Shown: positions 38,593 through 49,333, counted from the stretch's first letter. The stretch: DNA of 50,751 nt from Actinomycetota bacterium (GCA_009726135.1 WLIQ01000003.1:1-50751); one strand, 5' to 3'. Notes: generated from the sequence alone by a model not told the origin. A program made the numbers and translations.

Positions 38593-39382
38593 GTAGGAAC
38601 TCCGAGATATCTACATCTTTAACTAGCACTGCCGGGCCAATCAAAGTTGCATTGGAATGTCCATCGATTGAAACTTCGAGACGTCCTCCTGGAGGATAAA
38701 TAACCCAATGCGCTGGCAGGCGTTCTTTTGAATGAAGCGAGGCCGCAAATGCAACTGCGCACGTACCTGTTCCACATGAACGAGTTTCACCGCTTCCTCG
38801 CTCATACACTCGCATCGTTGCTTCGTGATCTCCGGTAATCTGCACAAATTCAACATTTACACCATCAGGGTATGTTTCTTTTGGACGAACAATCGGTGCT
38901 TCATTAAGTGCACCAACATGGGAAATATCATCAACAAATACAACTGCATGAGGGTTGCCAACATTTATGTTGTAACCATTCCAAATGTGCCCGTTATTTG
39001 CTGCGGTGATTGCTATTTCTTCATCAATGACTTTGCCCATGTTCACTGAAATATCACCAGTCATTGGCACACGCAAATGTTTCATTCCATCTCGTGTATT
39101 AATTCCAAAAATTCCCTCAGGCACATGCCCGCGTTCAACTAAGTATCGGGCCATGACACGAATACCATTTCCACACATCTCGGCTAAAGATCCATCAGCA
39201 TTGCGATAATCCATAAACCACTTGTCATCGCGCTTAATAATTCGAATTAAGCCATCTGCCCCAACTCCACTTGTGCGATTACAAATTGCAGCGGTTTGGG
39301 CAGTTGTTATTGATTGCTCGTCGCTTGGGTCAAAAACTAGTACAAAATCATTTTCGGTACCGTGACCATATGTTGCAATCAT
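38585..39382 (-). CDS. dapF: Diaminopimelate epimerase
   Basis: GHGTENDFVLVFD, DYRNADGSLAEMCGNGIRVMARYL, ERGSGETRSCGTGTCAVA. Confidence 0.95.
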   Translation of the reverse strand: MIATYGHGTENDFVLVFDPSDEQSITTAQTAAICNRTSGVGADGLIRIIKRDDKWFMDYRNADGSLAEMCGNGIRVMARYLVERGHVPEGIFGINTRDGMKHLRVPMTGDISVNMGKVIDEEIAITAANNGHIWNGYNINVGNPHAVVFVDDISHVGALNEAPIVRPKETYPDGVNVEFVQITGDHEATMRVYERGSGETRSCGTGTCAVAFAASLHSKERLPAHWVIYPPGGRLEVSIDGHSNATLIGPAVLVKDVDISEFLLA

Positions 39383-39387
39383 TGTGA

Positions 39388-40293
39388 TTAGTTTATCTTC
39401 TCTAAGTGCTGCATCGCAGTCTCGAATCGAGGTTGTGCTTGCGAAATCCATGTGATTCGCTCATCGCGCGAGAACCATGTCTCTTGCCGCCTTGCATACT
39501 GTCGCGTGGCGCGCTTTGTGTCTTCCTTTGCTTCTTCTTCACTCCATAATCCGTTCTGCATGGCTATGAGTTGCGAATAACCTAGAGCTAGCTGAGCGGT
39601 GCGTCCTTTAGTAATACCATCATTAATTAACTTTTTGACTTCTTCAACAAAACCCATTTCCCACATGCGATCAACCCGCTCACTGATTCGCTCACCTAAT
39701 TGATCGCGATCCATAACCAAACCAAATTGAACTGCATCGGGATATCGCGTGCTTGCTTCGCGTGGCAAATTAGCTGTGAAAGGTTTACCAGTTATTGCAA
39801 TAACTTCTAGCGCGCGAATAACTCGTCGTGAATTAGCGCGATCAATAGCAATTGCTGCTGCTGGATCTAGTTTTTCCAACCGCTCAATTAAAGGGTTAAG
39901 GCCAATTGTCGCTAATTCAAGTTCAAGGCTGGCTCGAACTACGGGATCGGTGTCTGGGAAGTTAAGTTCGTCGAGAATTGATTTAATATACAAACCTGTT
40001 CCGCCAACCACTATTGCATCTTTACCACGCGCATGAATATCGGAAATTGCTGCGCGTGCTTGCTCTTGATACCAAGCAACCGTTGAATCCTGATTTACCT
40101 CTAGAACATCAAGCATGTGGTGAGCAATTCCAGCACGCTCACTTACTGGCAATTTAGCCGTACCGATATCCATGCCCTTATATATTTGCATCGAGTCGGC
40201 ATTGATGATTTCTGCGTTTAGCTCTGACGCTAGCGCTATTGCTAAATCAGATTTACCTGTTGCTGTAGCTCCACAAATGACAATTAACTTCAT
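39388..40293 (-). CDS. miaA: tRNA dimethylallyltransferase
   Basis: [49 protein letters not shown]. Confidence 0.96.
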   Translation of the reverse strand: MKLIVICGATATGKSDLAIALASELNAEIINADSMQIYKGMDIGTAKLPVSERAGIAHHMLDVLEVNQDSTVAWYQEQARAAISDIHARGKDAIVVGGTGLYIKSILDELNFPDTDPVVRASLELELATIGLNPLIERLEKLDPAAAIAIDRANSRRVIRALEVIAITGKPFTANLPREASTRYPDAVQFGLVMDRDQLGERISERVDRMWEMGFVEEVKKLINDGITKGRTAQLALGYSQLIAMQNGLWSEEEAKEDTKRATRQYARRQETWFSRDERITWISQAQPRFETAMQHLEKIN

Positions 40294-41711
40294 ACTTTAA
40301 GCGTCGGCATTCCCAATAAGGTCGCTGAGCTCTTCTTCTCTGCATTACGAGCAGCATGGGCATCTCCACCGCGCGTAGCCCTGACCGTGCCTGGCGTGCC
40401 AATTAAATAGTGCGCAGATGCTTGCGTAATTGAAACCTTTACTTCATCCCCTGGTCTGGCATCGATGGTATTCGAAAAATGAACCAACCTAAAATCTTCG
40501 CTGCGCCCAGTCATACGCTCTTGTGCTTCATCTCTGCGGCCTTCGTAATCGCCAACTAGGACTTTAAACTCTTTACCTACGGCTTCTTCATTAACTGATA
40601 ATGAAATCGCTTGCTGATGGTTATGCAGACGCGTATAGCGCTCACCAACAACTTCAGGCGTGACCTGATCTTGCATCGTTGCAGCTGGAGTTCCAGGCCG
40701 TTTTGAATACTGATAAGTGTAGGCCGCTGCGAAACGGGCCTGAGTACAAAGATCCATTGTTGCTTGGAAATCATTTTCAGTCTCACCGGGGAATCCAACG
40801 ATAATGTCAGTTGTAATCGCAGCATGTGGCATAGCGGTGCGTACACGATCAATAATTCCTAAATACCTATCAGTGCGATATGAACGGCGCATAGCTTGTA
40901 AAATTGAATTAGAGCCTGACTGTAGTGGCATATGCAGATGCGGCATCACATTGGGAGTTTGGGCCATCGCTTCAATAACATCATCAGTAAAATCGCGAGG
41001 ATGCGGAGACATAAAACGGACTCTTTCTAATCCATCAATTTTTCCGCAATCTCTCAGTAGATTTGCAAAAGCACTGCGATCGCCGAAATCAACACCGTAC
41101 GCATTAACATTTTGACCAAGCAAAGTAATTTCAATGACACCTTGATCAACCAGGGCTCGCACTTCCCGCAAAATATCTGCCGAACTTCTGTCTTTTTCGA
41201 TTCCTCGAAGGGTTGGGACTATGCAAAACGTGCACGTATTGTTGCAGCCTACCGACACTGAGACCCACGATGAGAAGGCAGATAAGCGACGTGCAGGTAA
41301 GGTGGACGGAAAATGCTCCAGGGATTCAAGAATCTCTACTTGGGATTGCTCTTCGATACGCGCTCTTTCTAGCAAAGCAGGCAATGAACCTACGTTGTGA
41401 GTTCCAAAGACCACATCAACATATGGCGCTTTTTTAAGAATCACCGCCTGGTCTTTTTGTGCCAGACATCCACCAACAGCGATTTGCATGTGCGGGTTTG
41501 CCTTTTTAATGGGCGCTAAGAAAGATAAATTTCCGTAGAGTTTATTGTCAGCATTTTCACGAACTGCACACGTATTGAAAACTACAATGTCTGCCTGGGT
41601 TCCAGGTTCAACTGGAATAAAACCAGCTTCATCTAAAAGTCCCGCAATGCGTTCAGAGTCATGCACATTCATCTGACAGCCATAAGTTTCAACTGCGTAT
41701 GTGCGGACCAT
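40290..41711 (-). CDS. miaB: tRNA-2-methylthio-N6-dimethylallyladenosine synthase
   Basis: [39 protein letters not shown] (radical SAM), TRAM-like C-terminus; start set at MVRTYAVE. Confidence 0.95.
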   Translation of the reverse strand: MVRTYAVETYGCQMNVHDSERIAGLLDEAGFIPVEPGTQADIVVFNTCAVRENADNKLYGNLSFLAPIKKANPHMQIAVGGCLAQKDQAVILKKAPYVDVVFGTHNVGSLPALLERARIEEQSQVEILESLEHFPSTLPARRLSAFSSWVSVSVGCNNTCTFCIVPTLRGIEKDRSSADILREVRALVDQGVIEITLLGQNVNAYGVDFGDRSAFANLLRDCGKIDGLERVRFMSPHPRDFTDDVIEAMAQTPNVMPHLHMPLQSGSNSILQAMRRSYRTDRYLGIIDRVRTAMPHAAITTDIIVGFPGETENDFQATMDLCTQARFAAAYTYQYSKRPGTPAATMQDQVTPEVVGERYTRLHNHQQAISLSVNEEAVGKEFKVLVGDYEGRRDEAQERMTGRSEDFRLVHFSNTIDARPGDEVKVSITQASAHYLIGTPGTVRATRGGDAHAARNAEKKSSATLLGMPTLKV

Positions 41712-41733
41712 GTGCCTATCGTAACGCGAAGGT

Positions 41734-42474
41734 TTAAAGGTTAATGACGTCAATCTCAAAGCTGGAGCGATTAATGAGGGCCATATGATGATTTTCCAGC
41801 ACATGCCAGCCAGGCTGGTTCCATCCACTTGAGGCAAATAGAACACCATCATCGTTTTTCTTGTACTTAATGACGTAATAGTCATCCGGCGCCCACTCTG
41901 GTTTCTTTGCAGAGTCATGTTCGCTGCCGACAACAAAAGTCTCATTATTCATCAGCATGAAGTTAAGCGACGTCGTCTTTCCGTTTTCCTTTATGATTGC
42001 GAGAGTTTTTTTGATTCCATCTTTAAGGCCAAGTTTTTCGATTTGACCCATCATGAGATAGAAATAACGCTCGCTATCTGTTTCACCAATAATTAATTTC
42101 CTAAATTTTTCGTCGATATAATCAATGATTGAATCAGGTGGAAAAATCGATCCGTTATGAATAAATGAGTAATCTCCATAAATAAATGGATGGGTATTGT
42201 TTTCGCTAATGGACAAACCTTTTGTTGCCCAACGAAGATGTAAGAGGGCACCATCAGCTTCATTGTCTGCAACTATCTTTTGAAAAGTAGCACTCTCTGC
42301 AGCAGCTTCAACTTTTTTCTCTAGCACTGCGTGACCCTGATGTCTATCATTTGTAGACAAGCCCCAGCCATCGCAATGAACCGCTGACAAGGCAATAAAT
42401 TCATCAAAATCTTTGCCCACTTGTGCGGGAAATGAGGATTCTGCCTGCGACACGTAGCCCATTAGACGGCACAT
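41734..42474 (-). CDS. Class II glutamine amidotransferase
   Basis: [12 protein letters not shown] (Cys at position 2), [45 protein letters not shown]. Confidence 0.88.
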   Translation of the reverse strand: MCRLMGYVSQAESSFPAQVGKDFDEFIALSAVHCDGWGLSTNDRHQGHAVLEKKVEAAAESATFQKIVADNEADGALLHLRWATKGLSISENNTHPFIYGDYSFIHNGSIFPPDSIIDYIDEKFRKLIIGETDSERYFYLMMGQIEKLGLKDGIKKTLAIIKENGKTTSLNFMLMNNETFVVGSEHDSAKKPEWAPDDYYVIKYKKNDDGVLFASSGWNQPGWHVLENHHMALINRSSFEIDVINL

Positions 42475-42552
42475 TTTTGAGAAAACCTCTTCCATTTAAG
42501 TCAGACTGTCGTGTAGAAAGATTACCCCAAATGACTCAAGGAGGAGAAGATC

Positions 42553-44088
42553 TTGGCACTAACAGATGAACAACGCTTAGCCGAACTCGGCTATAAACAA
42601 GAACTCAATCGCAGCTGGTCTGGCTTTTCAAACTTTGCGATCTCGTTCTCAATCATTTCAATTCTCGCAGGTTGCTTTACAACATTTGCTCAGGCGTGGA
42701 ATAACGGTGGTCCAGTTGCAATTTCAATTGGCTGGCCAGTTGTCTCACTCTTTATTCTCATTATCGGCTTTTGCATGTCAGAGCTTGCCTCTGCATATCC
42801 AACATCAGGTGGAATTTACTGGTGGGCATCAAAACTTGGTGGACCAAGAGCTGGTTTCTTCACCGGTTGGTTAAACCTTATTGGCCTTGTTTCTGTAACC
42901 GCATCAGTGGGTTACGGTGCAGCAAGCTTCCTTAATACTCTACTTGGAATGCAGTTCCCTGATTATGCAACAACATTTCTAGGTGGGGACTACATCAAGC
43001 AGCAGTTTGCACTATTTATGGCGATCATTCTTGTTGTTACGTTGATTAATATCTACAGCGGTCACCTACTTTCACTTTTTAATAACATTTCAGTGTGGTG
43101 GCACGTATTTGGATCAGCGCTTGTTGTCGCCATCCTCTTGCTAGTTCCTGATACTCACCAAACTCTTTCTTGGATGTTTACAACCAAGATCAATAGTTCT
43201 GGCTTTAGCGATAACTCATACTGGTTATATGTATTGCCACTAGGATTTTTGTTGACTCAGTACACAATTACCGGCTTTGATGCTTCTGCTCACTTGTCAG
43301 AAGAGACTCATGATGCTCACATCAATGCTGCAAAGGGAATCTGGAAGTCAATTTTCTACTCAGCAATTGGTGGATACATCCTTTTGATGGCCTTCCTATT
43401 TGCTGCTACTAAAGTTGACACAATCAGTTCATTTGACTTAGCAGTTAACCCATTCGGTGGAGGATCTGTTATTGCAGTTCTGTACACCGCTCTCGGTGGT
43501 GGAATTGCATTTAAGACCGTCATGATAATTACAACTCTTGGTCAAGTCTTCTGCGTTACTGCGTGCTTAACTTCATGTTCACGCATGATGTACGCATTCT
43601 CACGCGATGGCGCTGTACCTGGAGGAAATCTTTGGAAGAAAGTCAACAAGCACCATGTTCCATTGAACGCTGTGCTTGCTTCTGCCGTTGGTGGAATTGT
43701 CTTGACACTTCCTGCATTGTGGAAATCACCTACAGGTGCTCCAACTGCTTTCTATGCAGTTGTATCTGTTTGTGTAATCTCTCTCTACCTTGCCTTCTTA
43801 ATTCCAATTTACTTACGTCTTAAAGCTGGCGATAAGTTCAAGGCTGGAGCCTGGACACTTGGTTCAAAGTACAAGTGGATGAACATGGTGGCGATTGCAG
43901 AAATCTCTATTATCTCTATCTACTTCATCTTGCCGTTCTCACCAGCTGGAACACCGGGAAATGCAGATTTCACTTGGACTGCAGTTAATTACGCACCGCT
44001 TGTTACAGGTGGCGCGTTAATTATCCTATGGATCTGGTGGACTCTATCTGCAAAGAAATGGTTCACAGGACCAAGAAGTAACCTATAA
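42553..44088 (+). CDS. APC-family amino acid/amine permease (TTG start)
   Basis: LNRSWSGFSNFAISFSIISILAGCFTTF, ELASAYPTSGGIYWWASKLGGPRAGFFTGWLNLIG; SD AGGAGAAG. Confidence 0.92.
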   Translation: MALTDEQRLAELGYKQELNRSWSGFSNFAISFSIISILAGCFTTFAQAWNNGGPVAISIGWPVVSLFILIIGFCMSELASAYPTSGGIYWWASKLGGPRAGFFTGWLNLIGLVSVTASVGYGAASFLNTLLGMQFPDYATTFLGGDYIKQQFALFMAIILVVTLINIYSGHLLSLFNNISVWWHVFGSALVVAILLLVPDTHQTLSWMFTTKINSSGFSDNSYWLYVLPLGFLLTQYTITGFDASAHLSEETHDAHINAAKGIWKSIFYSAIGGYILLMAFLFAATKVDTISSFDLAVNPFGGGSVIAVLYTALGGGIAFKTVMIITTLGQVFCVTACLTSCSRMMYAFSRDGAVPGGNLWKKVNKHHVPLNAVLASAVGGIVLTLPALWKSPTGAPTAFYAVVSVCVISLYLAFLIPIYLRLKAGDKFKAGAWTLGSKYKWMNMVAIAEISIISIYFILPFSPAGTPGNADFTWTAVNYAPLVTGGALIILWIWWTLSAKKWFTGPRSNL

Positions 44089-44106
44089 AAGAGTTATAAC
44101 TCTCAC

Positions 44107-44142
44107 AATCTCCCCGCACGAAATGTGCGGGGAGATTTTTTT
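44107..44142 (+). terminator. Rho-independent terminator after the APC permease gene
   Basis: 13-bp perfect stem AATCTCCCCGCAC-GAAAT-GTGCGGGGAGATT followed by TTTTT. Confidence 0.95.
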
Positions 44143-44158
44143 ACCCTAGATTTTCAAG

Positions 44159-44174
44159 GCGTAAATCGTTACGC
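44159..44174. promoter_or_regulatory. Dyad directly before the GS-like gene
   Basis: GCGTAA-ATCG-TTACGC perfect 6-bp arms, 8 nt upstream of the ATG at 44183. Confidence 0.35.
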
Positions 44175-44182
44175 TACGAGGC

Positions 44183-45541
44183 ATGACATCAATGACGATT
44201 GCTGATTTAAGCGCCAAGATCAAGAGCGGTGAGATTGATACCGTCGTAGTAGCAATGACAGATATGCAGGGCCGCTTAACAGGCAAGCGTATTCACGGAA
44301 CATTCTTCCTGGATGAAGTGCTCAAGCACGGCACTGAAGGTTGCAACTATCTTTTAGCTGTTGATGTTGATATGAATACTGTTGACGGATATGAAATGTC
44401 CTCATGGGAGCGCGGCTATAGCGACTTCGCTTTAGTTCCAGATATGGACACACTTCGATTAATCGATTGGCAAGAAGGCGCTGCCCTAGTTCTAGCCGAT
44501 GTCCAATGGCTTGATCACACTGATGTTGTTGCCTCCCCTCGCCAGATTTTGCGCAAGCAAGTTAAAGCGCTAAAAGATGCGGGCATGGAAGCAATGTGCG
44601 GAACCGAGCTTGAGTTTGTTGTATATAAGGACACGTACGAAGAAGCATGGAATAAGGGTTATAAGAATTTAATTCCAGTCAATCAATACAACGTGGATTA
44701 TTCCATTATGGGCGGATCTCGTATTGAGCCACTCTTGCGCAGAATTCGCCTTGCTATGGCAAAAGCTGGAATGACTGTTGAATCCGTCAAGGGTGAATGT
44801 AACTTTGGTCAGCATGAGATTGCCTTCAAATACTCTGATGCGCTTTCCAATTGCGATAACCATGTTATTTATAAGAATGGCGCCAAAGAAATCGCTGCTC
44901 AAGATGGTTATGCACTTACATTTATGGCTAAGCCAAATGAAAAGGAAGGTAACTCTTCACATATTCACCTTTCATTCCGCGGCTTAGATGGCTCACTGGT
45001 GATGGCAGATGATTCTGACAAAGAGCAGGGTTTGAGTGATCTTGGTCGTCAGTTCATTGCAGGCCAGATTGCACACATGCGTGAAATGTCTTTACTTTTT
45101 GCACCAAATATCAACTCGTATAAGCGCTATGTTCCCGGTTCATTTGCACCAACAGCGATTCGCTGGGGACGCGATAACCGCACATGTGCTCTGCGTTTAG
45201 TTGGAAAAGGTCAGAGCCTTCGCCTTGAAAACCGTGTTGCCGGTGGCGATGTCAATCCTTACCTAGCGGTGTCAGGAATTATTGCTGCTGGTTTAGATGG
45301 AATCAAGAACAAGATGGTTCTAGAGCCAGCTTTTACTGGAAATGCTTACGTGTCAGATTCACAGCGGGTTCCTTCATCCATGAATGAATCGCTTGCACTT
45401 TGGGAAAAAAGCGCGTGGGTTAAGGAAACCTTTGGCGCAGAAGTTCAGGCACATTATGCAAATATGGCCAAGATTGAAATTGCTGCATACGGTAAAGCAA
45501 TTACCGATTGGGAACTCGTCCGTAACTTCGAAAGGTTCTAA
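44183..45541 (+). CDS. Glutamine synthetase family protein, likely a gamma-glutamyl-amine ligase (PuuA/GlnA4-like)
   Basis: TDMQGRLTGKRI, CGTELEFVVYKDTYEEAW, GECNFGQHEIAFKYSD, NEKEGNSSHIHLSF, NSYKRYVPGSFAPTAIRWGRDNRTCALRLVG. Confidence 0.87.
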   Translation: MTSMTIADLSAKIKSGEIDTVVVAMTDMQGRLTGKRIHGTFFLDEVLKHGTEGCNYLLAVDVDMNTVDGYEMSSWERGYSDFALVPDMDTLRLIDWQEGAALVLADVQWLDHTDVVASPRQILRKQVKALKDAGMEAMCGTELEFVVYKDTYEEAWNKGYKNLIPVNQYNVDYSIMGGSRIEPLLRRIRLAMAKAGMTVESVKGECNFGQHEIAFKYSDALSNCDNHVIYKNGAKEIAAQDGYALTFMAKPNEKEGNSSHIHLSFRGLDGSLVMADDSDKEQGLSDLGRQFIAGQIAHMREMSLLFAPNINSYKRYVPGSFAPTAIRWGRDNRTCALRLVGKGQSLRLENRVAGGDVNPYLAVSGIIAAGLDGIKNKMVLEPAFTGNAYVSDSQRVPSSMNESLALWEKSAWVKETFGAEVQAHYANMAKIEIAAYGKAITDWELVRNFERF

Positions 45542-45548
45542 ATCTCAC

Positions 45549-46907
45549 GTGTCTACTTCATACGATGTAATCAACCCTGCCACTGAACAGTTAGTTAAGA
45601 ATGTTCCTCATTTAGATTTGGAACAAACGGACGCTGTGATTGCTAAGGCCGCTAAAGCTTTTGAAACATGGAAAAATGTAACTCCGGGTGAGCGTGCTCG
45701 TTTGCTTCGTGCATTTTCACAAGTTGTCACTGATCATCGTGAAGAGTTGGCACAATTAGAAATTACAAATGCTGGTCATACACGCGGCAATGCTCTGTGG
45801 GAAGCAGACAATGTTGCTAATACTTTGATGTATTACTCAGCAGCACCAGAACGCCTATTTGGTAAACAGATTCCCGTTCCCGGTGGTATCGATATAACTT
45901 TTAAAGAGCCGTTAGGTGTAGTTGGAATCATTGTTCCTTGGAACTTCCCGATGCCAATTGCTGGTTGGGGTTTTGCTCCTGCGCTAGCTGCAGGAAATAC
46001 CGTTGTATTAAAGCCTGCTGAATACACACCACTCACAGCAATACGCCTTGGTGAATTAGCTCTTCTTGCCGGTATTCCTGAAGGTGTACTCAACATCCTT
46101 CCTGGAAAAGGAAGTGTTGTTGGAAACCGTTTTGTTACTCACCCATTGGTGCGCAAAGTTGGTTTTACGGGATCCACTGAAGTAGGCAAGCAGATTATGG
46201 CTGGATGCGCTGATCAAGTGAAGCGAGTAACTCTTGAGCTTGGTGGCAAGAGCGCAAATATCATCTTTGCTGATGCAGATATAGAAAAAGCGGCAGCAAG
46301 TGCACCTGGCGCCGTCTTTGATAACGCAGGCCAAGATTGCTGCGCTCGTTCACGAATTCTTGTACAAAAGTCCGCATTCGATAAGTTCATGGAGCACTTT
46401 GAAGTTGCCGTTAAAAAGTTTCGTTGTGAAGATCCAAATCTTGCAACTGCTGAAATGGGTCCACTTATTTCTAAAAAGCAGTTTGATGTCGTTGAGTCAT
46501 ACCTAGATGAAAAGATTGCCTTTCAAGGTACTGCCCCGTCGGGACCTGGCTATTGGATGCCACCAACGGTTTTGCTGCCAAAGAATGCCCAATCAAAATC
46601 TTGGCGCGAGGAAATTTTTGGTCCAGTAGTTTCAGTTTTAACTTTTGAAGATGAATCCGAAGGTATCAAGATGGCCAATGACAGTGAATATGGCTTGTCT
46701 GGTTCGATTTGGACACGCGATGTCGGCCGTGCCCTTCGAGTCTCACGGGCAATTGAATCTGGTGCGCTATCTGTTAATTCAAACTCATCAGTTCGTTTTT
46801 GGACACCATTTGGTGGATTTAAGCAGTCAGGTCTTGGACGAGGTTTAGGTCCAGATGCCGTTGATTCTTACACCGAGCTAAAGAACGTATTTATCTCAAA
46901 CGACTAA
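45549..46907 (+). CDS. Aldehyde dehydrogenase family protein
   Basis: GVVGIIVPWNFPMPIAGWGFAPALAAGNTVVLKPAEYTP, VTLELGGKSANIIFADAD, FDNAGQDCCARSRI; GTG start at 45549, 8 nt after the GS-like stop. Confidence 0.93.
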   Translation: MSTSYDVINPATEQLVKNVPHLDLEQTDAVIAKAAKAFETWKNVTPGERARLLRAFSQVVTDHREELAQLEITNAGHTRGNALWEADNVANTLMYYSAAPERLFGKQIPVPGGIDITFKEPLGVVGIIVPWNFPMPIAGWGFAPALAAGNTVVLKPAEYTPLTAIRLGELALLAGIPEGVLNILPGKGSVVGNRFVTHPLVRKVGFTGSTEVGKQIMAGCADQVKRVTLELGGKSANIIFADADIEKAAASAPGAVFDNAGQDCCARSRILVQKSAFDKFMEHFEVAVKKFRCEDPNLATAEMGPLISKKQFDVVESYLDEKIAFQGTAPSGPGYWMPPTVLLPKNAQSKSWREEIFGPVVSVLTFEDESEGIKMANDSEYGLSGSIWTRDVGRALRVSRAIESGALSVNSNSSVRFWTPFGGFKQSGLGRGLGPDAVDSYTELKNVFISND

Positions 46908-46919
46908 AGTAAAAACAAA

Positions 46920-47648
46920 TTAGACAGTACGTATTGGCGCGGTGGCGATGCGATCAAGAAATTGATCAACTAAATCGTAACCGCGCTGATTGCTTTCTGC
47001 TTCTAGTTTTCTAGTTTGAGCACGCAATTGATCAACCACAACGCCTTCAGATTCAACTTCGGCGCACCCACCATCCATTGCAAGCCACATATCCAAAACT
47101 TCTGCATCAATTTCTGGATGAAACTGCAGACCCAATGTGCGACCAAAGTGATAGGCCTGGGGACATAGCTCGGTTCGTGCAATTTCTGTAGCCCCTGGTG
47201 GCACTGTGAAACGATCCCAGTGATATTGAAACCATGGGCCTTTCGGAATCAAACTCTCGTCATCGCTAACTACTTCATACCAACCAAGTTCAGCATGTGG
47301 CGAACGCGAAACCGTCCCACCTAATACGCGTGACATCAACTGGCCACCAAAACAAATTCCTAACACTGGAATGCCAGCATTGTGAACGTCACGCATCTTT
47401 GCAACTTGAGGAATTAACCAGTTGCCGATTGCGCCATCGTCATACGCTGCATAGGGGGCACCCATAACAACTACAACATCAAATGAAAGTAAATCAGGCC
47501 ATACAGGTGTGACATTTGGAGATTTTGCATGTTCTTCATCAACAATAATAAACCTTGAAATTTCGTAACCACGCTTTTCAAACTGTTTCCAAATTGGTCC
47601 ACCAGCTGAAACATGGTCATGCTCAATGAAAATTACGCGCTTGGACAT
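46920..47648 (-). CDS. Type 1 (class I) glutamine amidotransferase
   Basis: VLGICFGGQLMSRVLGG (nucleophile Cys), GLQFHPEIDAEVLDMW (His/Glu dyad). Confidence 0.9.
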   Translation of the reverse strand: MSKRVIFIEHDHVSAGGPIWKQFEKRGYEISRFIIVDEEHAKSPNVTPVWPDLLSFDVVVVMGAPYAAYDDGAIGNWLIPQVAKMRDVHNAGIPVLGICFGGQLMSRVLGGTVSRSPHAELGWYEVVSDDESLIPKGPWFQYHWDRFTVPPGATEIARTELCPQAYHFGRTLGLQFHPEIDAEVLDMWLAMDGGCAEVESEGVVVDQLRAQTRKLEAESNQRGYDLVDQFLDRIATAPIRTV

Positions 47649-47658
47649 AGAACTAATA

Positions 47659-48627
47659 CTACTTAATGATTCGTAATGGTTCTTGTCCACGTGCAATTAA
47701 GCGCTCAAAATGTAGCTCGCGCTTTTCGTTGAATCGGTTGGATTCATCTGTCGTCTTGGCCAAGAACGCGGCTAATTCGTCACGGGCGACTAAACCATCT
47801 CCGCTGAGATCTGTGCGCTCAAAAACATTCCAAGCGCGAAGAACTGGAGCAACGACTTCTTCCAGGTGTTGCTGCATGTCATAAATACCGGCAAGGGCAA
47901 TCTGTACAGCTTTGCGGCCAAAGCCTGGCATGTTGGCACCTGGCATATCAAAATTTGTCACAACATCTGCGATTGCGCGCATTGAAGCATTTGGTTCCAT
48001 ATCAAGTGCTGCGCTTAATGTATTTCTATAAAAAAGCATATGTAGGTTTTCATCCAAGGCAACTCGCTGCATCATCGACTCTGCGATCGGGTCAGCCGAG
48101 ATTTTGCCAGTGTTACGGTGAGAAATTCTTGTTGCTAACTCTTGGAATGAGACGTATGCAATTGTGTGCAACATGTCATTTTCATAAGGTGTTTGATAAC
48201 CCAGTGACATATGCGCCATACGCAAGTCTTCAAGTTCATATGGATCAACTCCACGTGTTGCCATTAAATAATCGCGTATAACAATACTGTGACGCGCTTC
48301 TTCGGCCGTCCAGCGTTCAATCCATGTTCCCCATGCACCATCTCGGCCCATAGAAAGTGCAATTTCAGTGTGATAGCTCGGTAAATTGTCTTCAGTCAAA
48401 AGATTAAGGATGAGTGAATCTTGTGCAACCGGAGTCAGCCGTGAATCTTTTGCCTCCCATGCATCTCCATTGAGTGGGCCGGCAAAGTCTCGGCCTTCTG
48501 ACCATGGGACATACTCGTGGGGATACCAGTTTTTTTGAACTTTTAAATGTCGGTCGAGTTCGACGGCAACGACTGGTTCTAGATCGCGGATGAGGCGAGC
48601 TTGAATGGCTTTGCTGTCATAAGTCAT
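47659..48627 (-). CDS. Acyl-ACP desaturase (ferritin-like, DesA family)
   Basis: ILNLLTEDNLPSYHTEIA, WTAEEARHSIVIRDYLM, RVALDENLHMLFYRN (diiron EExxH and DExxH). Confidence 0.92.
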   Translation of the reverse strand: MTYDSKAIQARLIRDLEPVVAVELDRHLKVQKNWYPHEYVPWSEGRDFAGPLNGDAWEAKDSRLTPVAQDSLILNLLTEDNLPSYHTEIALSMGRDGAWGTWIERWTAEEARHSIVIRDYLMATRGVDPYELEDLRMAHMSLGYQTPYENDMLHTIAYVSFQELATRISHRNTGKISADPIAESMMQRVALDENLHMLFYRNTLSAALDMEPNASMRAIADVVTNFDMPGANMPGFGRKAVQIALAGIYDMQQHLEEVVAPVLRAWNVFERTDLSGDGLVARDELAAFLAKTTDESNRFNEKRELHFERLIARGQEPLRIIK

Positions 48628-48664
48628 AGGTGCAAACTTACGGCACTATTTGGTTACTGACGAG

Positions 48665-49333
48665 TTAAAAATTCTCTTGTGCGCGTTTAATTGCTTGTGC
48701 CGCACGCCACTTCGCAATTTCTCCGTGATTTCCGCTCAATAAAATCTCTGGGACTGCAATATCTCGCCAACTCTGTGGTTTTGTGAAATTGGGATACTCA
48801 AGATATCCCTGCTCGTTATGTGACTCTTCAGCCAAAGATTCTGGATTTCCAAGAACTCCTGGAATCAATCGGGTGATGGCTTCAATCATTACAAGAGATG
48901 CTACTTCTCCCCCACCTAAAACATAATCACCAATAGAGACTTCATGCACACGGAAATTTTTAGCCAAATAATGCTGGCGCACACGATCATCAATACCTTC
49001 ATAGCGACCACAAGCAAAAACCAAATGTGGTGATTGAGAAAACTTCGTAGCCATCGGTTGATCAAAGCGCTTTCCTGCAGGTGTCAGGATTATTAAGTCA
49101 GTCTCGGGATCCATTAATGGATCTAAAGCCTGTCCCCAAACCTCAGGCATCATCACCATTCCTGCGCCACCACCATAAGGTGTGTCATCTACTTGGTTAT
49201 GAACGTTGGTAGCAAAACTGCGCAAATCGTGAATACCAAATTCAACTATCCCTGATTCCTGAGCTTTACCAAGCAGTGAAAGTTGCAGAGGGGCAAAGTA
49301 CTCAGGAAAAATCGTAACGGCATCGATTTTCAA
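48665..49333 (-). CDS. trmD: tRNA (guanine-N1)-methyltransferase
   Basis: MKIDAVTIFPEYFAPL, VDDTPYGGGAGMVMMPEVW, FACGRYEGIDDRV, SIGDYVLGGGE. Confidence 0.97.
   Translation of the reverse strand: MKIDAVTIFPEYFAPLQLSLLGKAQESGIVEFGIHDLRSFATNVHNQVDDTPYGGGAGMVMMPEVWGQALDPLMDPETDLIILTPAGKRFDQPMATKFSQSPHLVFACGRYEGIDDRVRQHYLAKNFRVHEVSIGDYVLGGGEVASLVMIEAITRLIPGVLGNPESLAEESHNEQGYLEYPNFTKPQSWRDIAVPEILLSGNHGEIAKWRAAQAIKRAQENF

Noticed and set aside
41712-41945. N-terminal extension of the MiaB ORF
   Set aside because: Overlaps the class II amidotransferase gene; [15 protein letters not shown] is the canonical MiaB start.
45384-45548. 55-aa N-terminal extension of the aldehyde dehydrogenase ORF
   Set aside because: It overlaps the conserved C-terminus of the GS-like gene out of frame; GTG 45549 (MSTSYDVINPATEQ) fits the ALDH family start.
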